64,000 nt of DNA, taken from contig NC_079432.1 in assembly GCF_026213295.1 (NCBI RefSeq), positions 9,758,682 to 9,822,681 on the forward strand, read 5' to 3'. The position numbers were made by a program, and so were the translations under genes. Below, in pieces: positions 59,001-64,000 of this stretch (its first letter is position 1; every line of letters starts with the position of its first letter). This DNA is from Gadus chalcogrammus. Lineage: Eukaryota; Chordata; Actinopteri; Gadiformes; Gadidae. The notes beneath the pieces were generated by a model. That model ran no database searches. It was not told the origin of the DNA and saw nothing but the letters and a program-made list of their open reading frames with translations.

Positions 59001-62000
59001 AGTGTTAAACTCCGAACGTAACATTGCACCACCGAGACACTGGATAAAATCTTCACAAAGGTTATACTTGACTTTATAATTCACATGAAATAGAGATAAG
59101 AGTTTTTTCCACAGATGACGTCAACCGGACTTGAAACCCGGTCTCCAGGGGATTAGCTCACAGCTCTCTCCATTTTAATTTTAAATATGTCTGAGGTTAT
59201 ATATGACAATACCCCTTATATTTTATTTGTCAAAGACAACAGTGTTGCCCTTTATATTTTTTTCATGATGACCAATAAAAACGACAGTGTTACCCCTTAT
59301 GTTTTTTTTCATGACGACCAATAAAAAACGACAGTGTTACGCCTTATGTTTTTTTTCATGACGACCATTAAAAAACAACAGTGTTACCCCTTATGTTTTT
59401 TTTCATGAAGATCTATAAAAAACAACAATGTTACCCCTTATGTTTTTTTTCATGACGATCTATAAAAAACGACAGTGTTACCCCTTATGTTTTTTTTCAT
59501 GACGACCATTAAAAAACAACAGTGTTACCACTTTATGTTTTTTTTCATGAAGACCAATAAAAAACAACAGTGTTACCCCTTAGCTTTTTTTTCATGACGA
59601 CCAATAAAAAACAACAGTGTTACCCCTTATGTTTTTTTTCATGACGATCTATAAAAAACGACAGTGTTACCCCTTATGTTTTTTTTCATGAAGTCCAATA
59701 AAAAACAACAGTGTTACCCCTTATGTTTTTTTTCATGACGACCAATAAAAAACAACAGTGTTACCCCTTATGTTTTTTTTCATGACGACCAATGAAAAAC
59801 AACAGTGTTACCCCTTATGTTTTTTTTCATGACGACCAATAAAAAACAACAGTGTTACCCCTTATGTTTTTTTTCATGACGACCAATAAAAAACAACAGT
59901 GTTACCCCTTGTGTTTTTTTTCATGACCAAAGAAAAACAACAGTGTCACCCCCTATGTTTTATTTGATAAATATCGACAGTATATCCCCTTGTATTTATT
60001 TCATGACGGCCTATAAAAAACGACAGAGTTAACTCTCATGTTCTTTTCCACGTTGACCAATAATTAATAACAGTGGCACCACCGTCGACGTTTTTGCGGG
60101 GATTAGAACATGAGCTGTTTAGAGTGTTAAACTCCGAACGTAACAATGCACCACCGAGACACTGGATAAAGTCTTCACAAAGGTTATACTTGACTTTATA
60201 ATTCACATGAAATAGAGATAAGAGTTTTTCCAGCAGATGACGTCAACCGGACTTGAAACCCGGTCTCCAGGGGATTAGCTCACAGCTCTCTCCATTTCAC
60301 ACAGAGATTTTAATTTTAAATATGTCTGAGGTTATATATGACAATACCCCTTATATTTTATTTGTCAAAGACAACAGTGTTGCCCTTTATATTTTTTTCA
60401 TGATGACCAATAAAAACGACAGTGTTACCCCTTATGTTTTTTTTCATGACGACCAATAAAAAACAACAGTGTTACGCCTTATGTTTTTTTTCATGACGAC
60501 CATTAAAAAACAACAGTGTTACCCCTTATGTTTTTTTTCATGAAGATCTATAAAAAACAACAATGTTACCCCTTATGTTTTTTTTCATGACGATCTATAA
60601 AAAACGACAGTGTTACCCCTTATGTTTTTTTTCATGACGACCATTAAAAAACAACAGTGTTACCCCTTTATGTTTTTTTCATGAAGACCAATAAAAAACA
60701 ACAGTGTTACCCCTTATGTTTTTTTTCATGACGACCAATAAAAAACAACAATGTTACCCCTTATTTTTTTTTCATGACGATCTATAAAAAACGACAGTGT
60801 TACCCCTTATGTTTTTTTTCATGAAGTCCAATAAAAAACAACAGTGTTACCCCTTATGTTTTTTTTCATGACGACCAATAAAAAACAACAGTGTTACCCC
60901 TTATGTTTTTTTTCATGACGACCAATAAAAAACGACAGTGTTACCCCTTATGTTTTTTTTCATGACGACCAATAAAAAACAACAGTGTTACCCCTTGTGT
61001 TTTTTTTCATGACCAAAGAAAAACAACAGTGTCACCCCCTGTGTTTTATTTGATAAATATCGACAGTATTGCCCCTTGTATTTATTTCATGACGGCCTAT
61101 AAAAAACGACAGAGTTAACTCTCATGTTCTTTTCCATGTTGACCAATAATTAATAACAGTGGCACCACCGTCAAAGTTTTTGCGGGGATTCGAACATGAG
61201 CTGTTTAGAGTGTTAAACTCCGAACGTAACAATGCACCACCGAGACACTGGATAAAGTGTTCACAAAGGTTATACTTGAATTTATAATTCACATGAAATA
61301 GAGATAAGAGTTTTCCAACAGATGACGTCAACCGGACTTGAACCCCGGTCTCCAGGGGATTAGCTCACAGCTCTCTCCATTGCACACAGAGATTTTAATT
61401 TTCAATATGTCTGAGGTTATATATGACAATACCCCTTATATTTTATTTGTCAAAGACAACAGTGTTGCCCTTTATATTTTTTTCATGATGACCAATAAAA
61501 AACGACAGTGTTACCCCTTATGTTTTTTTTCATGACGACCAATAAAAAACAACAGTGTTACCCCTTATGTTTTTTTTCATGACTATCTATAAAAAACGAC
61601 AGTGTTACCCCTTATGTTTTTTTTCATGACGACCAATAAAAAACAACAGTGTTACCCCTTATGTTTTTTTTCATGACGACCAATAAAAAACAACTGTTAC
61701 CCCTTGTGTTTTTTTCCATGACCAAAGAAAAACAACAGTGTCACCCCCTATGTTTTATTTGATAAATATCGACAGTGTTGCCCCTTATATTTATTTCATG
61801 ATGACCAATAAAAAACAACAGTGTTACCCCTTATGTTTTTTTTCATGACGACCAATAAAAAACAACAGTGTTACCCCTTATGTTTTTTTTCATGAAGATC
61901 TATAAAAAACAACAGTGTTACCCCTTATGTTTTTTTTCATGACGATCTATAAAAAACGACAGTGTTACCCCTTATGTTTTTTTTCATGACGACCATTAAA

Positions 62001-64000
62001 AAACAACAGTGTTACCCCTTTATGTTTTTTTTCATGAAGACCAATAAAAAACAACAGTGTTACCCCTTATGTTTTTTTTCATGACGACCAATAAAAAACA
62101 ACAGTGTTACCCCTTATGTTTTTTTTCATGACGATCTATAAAAAACGACAGTGTTACCCCTTATGTTTTTTTTCATGAAGTCCAATAAAAAACAACAGTG
62201 TTACCCCTTATGTTTTTTTTCATGACGACCAATAAAAAACAACAGTGTTACCCCTTATGTTTTTTTTCATGAAGACCAATAAAAAACAACAGTGTTACCC
62301 CTTATGTTTTTTTTCATGACGATCTATAAAAAACGAAAGTGTTACCCCTTGTGTTTTTTTTCATGACCAAAGAAAAACAACAGTGTCACCCCCTATGTTT
62401 TATTTGATAAATATCGACAGTATATCCCCTTGTATTTATTTCATGACGGCCTATAAAAAACGACAGAGTTAACTCTCATGTTCTTTTCCATGTTGACCAA
62501 TAATTAATAACAGTGGCACCACCGTCTACGTTTTTGCGGGGATTAGAACATGAGCTGTTTAGAGTGTTAAACTCCGAACGTAACAATGCACCACCGAGAC
62601 ACTGGATAAAGTCTTCACAAAGGTTATACTTGACTTTATAATTCACATGAAATAGAGATAAGAGTTTTTCCAGCAGATGACGTCAACCGGACTTGAAACC
62701 CGGTCTCCAGGGGATTAGCTCACAGCTCTCTCCATTTCACACAGAGATTTTAATTTTAAATATGTCTGAGGTTATATATGACAATACCCCTTATATTTTA
62801 TTTGTCAAAGACAACAGTGTTGCCCTTTATATTTTTTTCATGATGACCAATAAAAACGACAGTGTTACCCCTTATGTTTTTTTTCATGACGACCAATAAA
62901 AAACAACAGTGTTACGCCTTATGTTTTTTTTCATGACGACCATTAAAAAACAACAGTGTTACCCCTTATGTTTTTTTTCATGAAGATCTATAAAAAACAA
63001 CAATGTTACCCCTTATGTTTTTTTTCATGACGATCTATAAAAAACGACAGTGTTACCCCTTATGTTTTTTTTCATGACGACCATTAAAAAACAACAGTGT
63101 TACCCCTTTATGTTTTTTTCATGAAGACCAATAAAAAACAACAGTGTTACCCCTTATGTTTTTTTTCATGACGACCAATAAAAAACAACAATGTTACCCC
63201 TTATTTTTTTTTCATGACGATCTATAAAAAACGACAGTGTTACCCCTTATGTTTTTTTTCATGAAGTCCAATAAAAAACAACAGTGTTACCCCTTATGTT
63301 TTTTTTCATGACGACCAATAAAAAACAACAGTGTTACCCCTTATGTTTTTTTTCATGACGACCAATAAAAAACAACAGTGTTACCCCTTATGTTTTTTTT
63401 CATGACGACCAATAAAAAACAACAGTGTTACCCCTTGTGTTTTTTTTCATGACCAAAGAAAAACAACAGTGTCACCCCCTGTGTTTTATTTGATAAATAT
63501 CGACAGTATTGCCCCTTGTATTTATTTCATGACGGCCTATAAAAAACGACAGAGTTAACTCTCATGTTCTTTTCCATGTTGACCAATAATTAATAACAGT
63601 GGCACCACCGTCAACGTTTTTGCGGGGATTCGAACATGAGCTGTTTAGAGTGTCAAACTCCGAACGTAACAATGCACCACCGAGACACTGGTTAAAGTCT
63701 TCACAAAGGTTATACTTGACTTTATAATTCACATGAAATAGAGATAAGAGTTTTCCAACAGATGACATCAACCAGACTTGAACCCCGGTCTCCAGGGGAT
63801 TAGCTCACAGCTCTCTCCATTTCACACAGAGATTTTAATTTTAAATATGTCTGAGGTTGTATATGACAATACCCCTTATATTTTATTTGTCAAAGACAAC
63901 AGTGTTGCCCTTTATATTTTTCTCATGATGACCAATAAAAAACGATAATGTTACCCCTTATGTTTTTTTTCATGACGACCAATAAAAAACAACAGTGTTA
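56040..64000. repeat. 47-bp satellite array with higher-order structure (continues past window)
   Basis: The monomer has a 47-base period, for example CATGACGACC at 56161 and 56208. The consensus order is CAGTGTTACCCCTTATG, T7-8, CATGACGACCAATA or CATGACGATCTATA, A5-6, CRA. Two monomer subtypes (CCAATAAAAAACAA and TCTATAAAAAACGA) are interspersed. A spacer block repeats within it (listed separately). No protein-coding potential. Confidence 0.97.
57541..57935 (-). repeat. Higher-order-repeat spacer with two tRNA-like modules (first of six)
   Basis: Copies begin at 57541, 58880, 60002, 61089, 62442 and 63529 (spacings 1339, 1122, 1087, 1353, 1087). Each is about 390 bases and is not built of 47-mers. 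On the minus strand one module reads TCGGTGGTGCAATGTTACG, then a 7-nt loop TTTAACA flanked by GGAG/CTCT (anticodon-like TAA), then GTTCGAATCCCC. The other has ACCGGGTTTCAAGTCCGGT, a near-canonical T arm, preceded by AGAGCTGTGAGCTAATCCCC. Acceptor stems are not intact, so these are tRNA-like or tRNA-derived, not genes. Confidence 0.6.

Noticed and set aside
60253..62899. Recurrent frame starting MKPGLQGISSQLSPFHTEIL, repeated at 60253, 61338 and 62693
   Set aside because: It arises from the copied higher-order spacer running into satellite monomers; no domain, and recurrence reflects DNA repetition rather than a gene family.
56040..64000. CRISPR-like array of regularly spaced repeats
   Set aside because: Monomers are contiguous with no unique spacers, and the context is a vertebrate intron.

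Overview
The window is vertebrate, almost certainly teleost, nuclear DNA. Genes are split into many short exons with canonical splice sites, there are dense DNA-transposon remnants, and there are very many long (CA)n/(GT)n microsatellites. The (CA)n density together with the gene families resembles codfish-type genomes, but that taxonomic placement is inference. No prokaryotic genes, CRISPR arrays or intact mobile-element coding regions were seen.

Layout. (1) 906-8909, plus strand: last seven coding exons of a grainyhead-like transcription factor, best fit grhl1. (2) About 9-21 kb: repeat-rich DNA with several (CA)n arrays, a 59-bp minisatellite and a CCAAT-rich promoter-like stretch near 19 kb. 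(3) 21767-23890, plus: klf11, a three-zinc-finger Sp/KLF factor; a possible remote first coding exon lies at 13512. (4) 26906-30007 and 34529-37830, plus: two complete, tandem, ten-exon rrm2 genes (small subunit of ribonucleotide reductase). Introns 8 and 9 of each copy carry a near-identical 145-nt box C/D RNA, four in all. (5) 38618-43407, plus: lgals8, a two-domain galectin. (6) 46669-49352, minus: last five exons of zdhhc14, a palmitoyltransferase; one of its introns is a textbook U12-type AT-AC intron. (7) 50-56 kb: nested DNA transposons and decayed tRNA-like modules. (8) 56040-64000: a 47-bp satellite with a 1.09-1.35 kb higher-order repeat, running off the window; it lies upstream of the visible zdhhc14 exons, probably inside a large intron.

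The order grhl1-klf11-rrm2 matches the human 2p25 order GRHL1-KLF11-RRM2 and separates this locus from the paralogous GRHL2-RRM2B-KLF10 region. lgals8 and zdhhc14 are not neighbours of that block in human, so the right-hand junction is a rearrangement relative to human. No cystin (CYS1) gene was recognised between klf11 and rrm2. The genes are not an operon. The main local interactions are the rrm2 duplication (shared exons and introns, diverged promoters) and repeats acting as or near splice signals.

The observations most worth following are the four intronic C/D RNAs, the U12 AT-AC intron, the graded divergence and promoter divergence of the rrm2 duplicates, the decoy splice acceptor in the second rrm2, and the satellite whose higher-order spacer carries tRNA-like modules.
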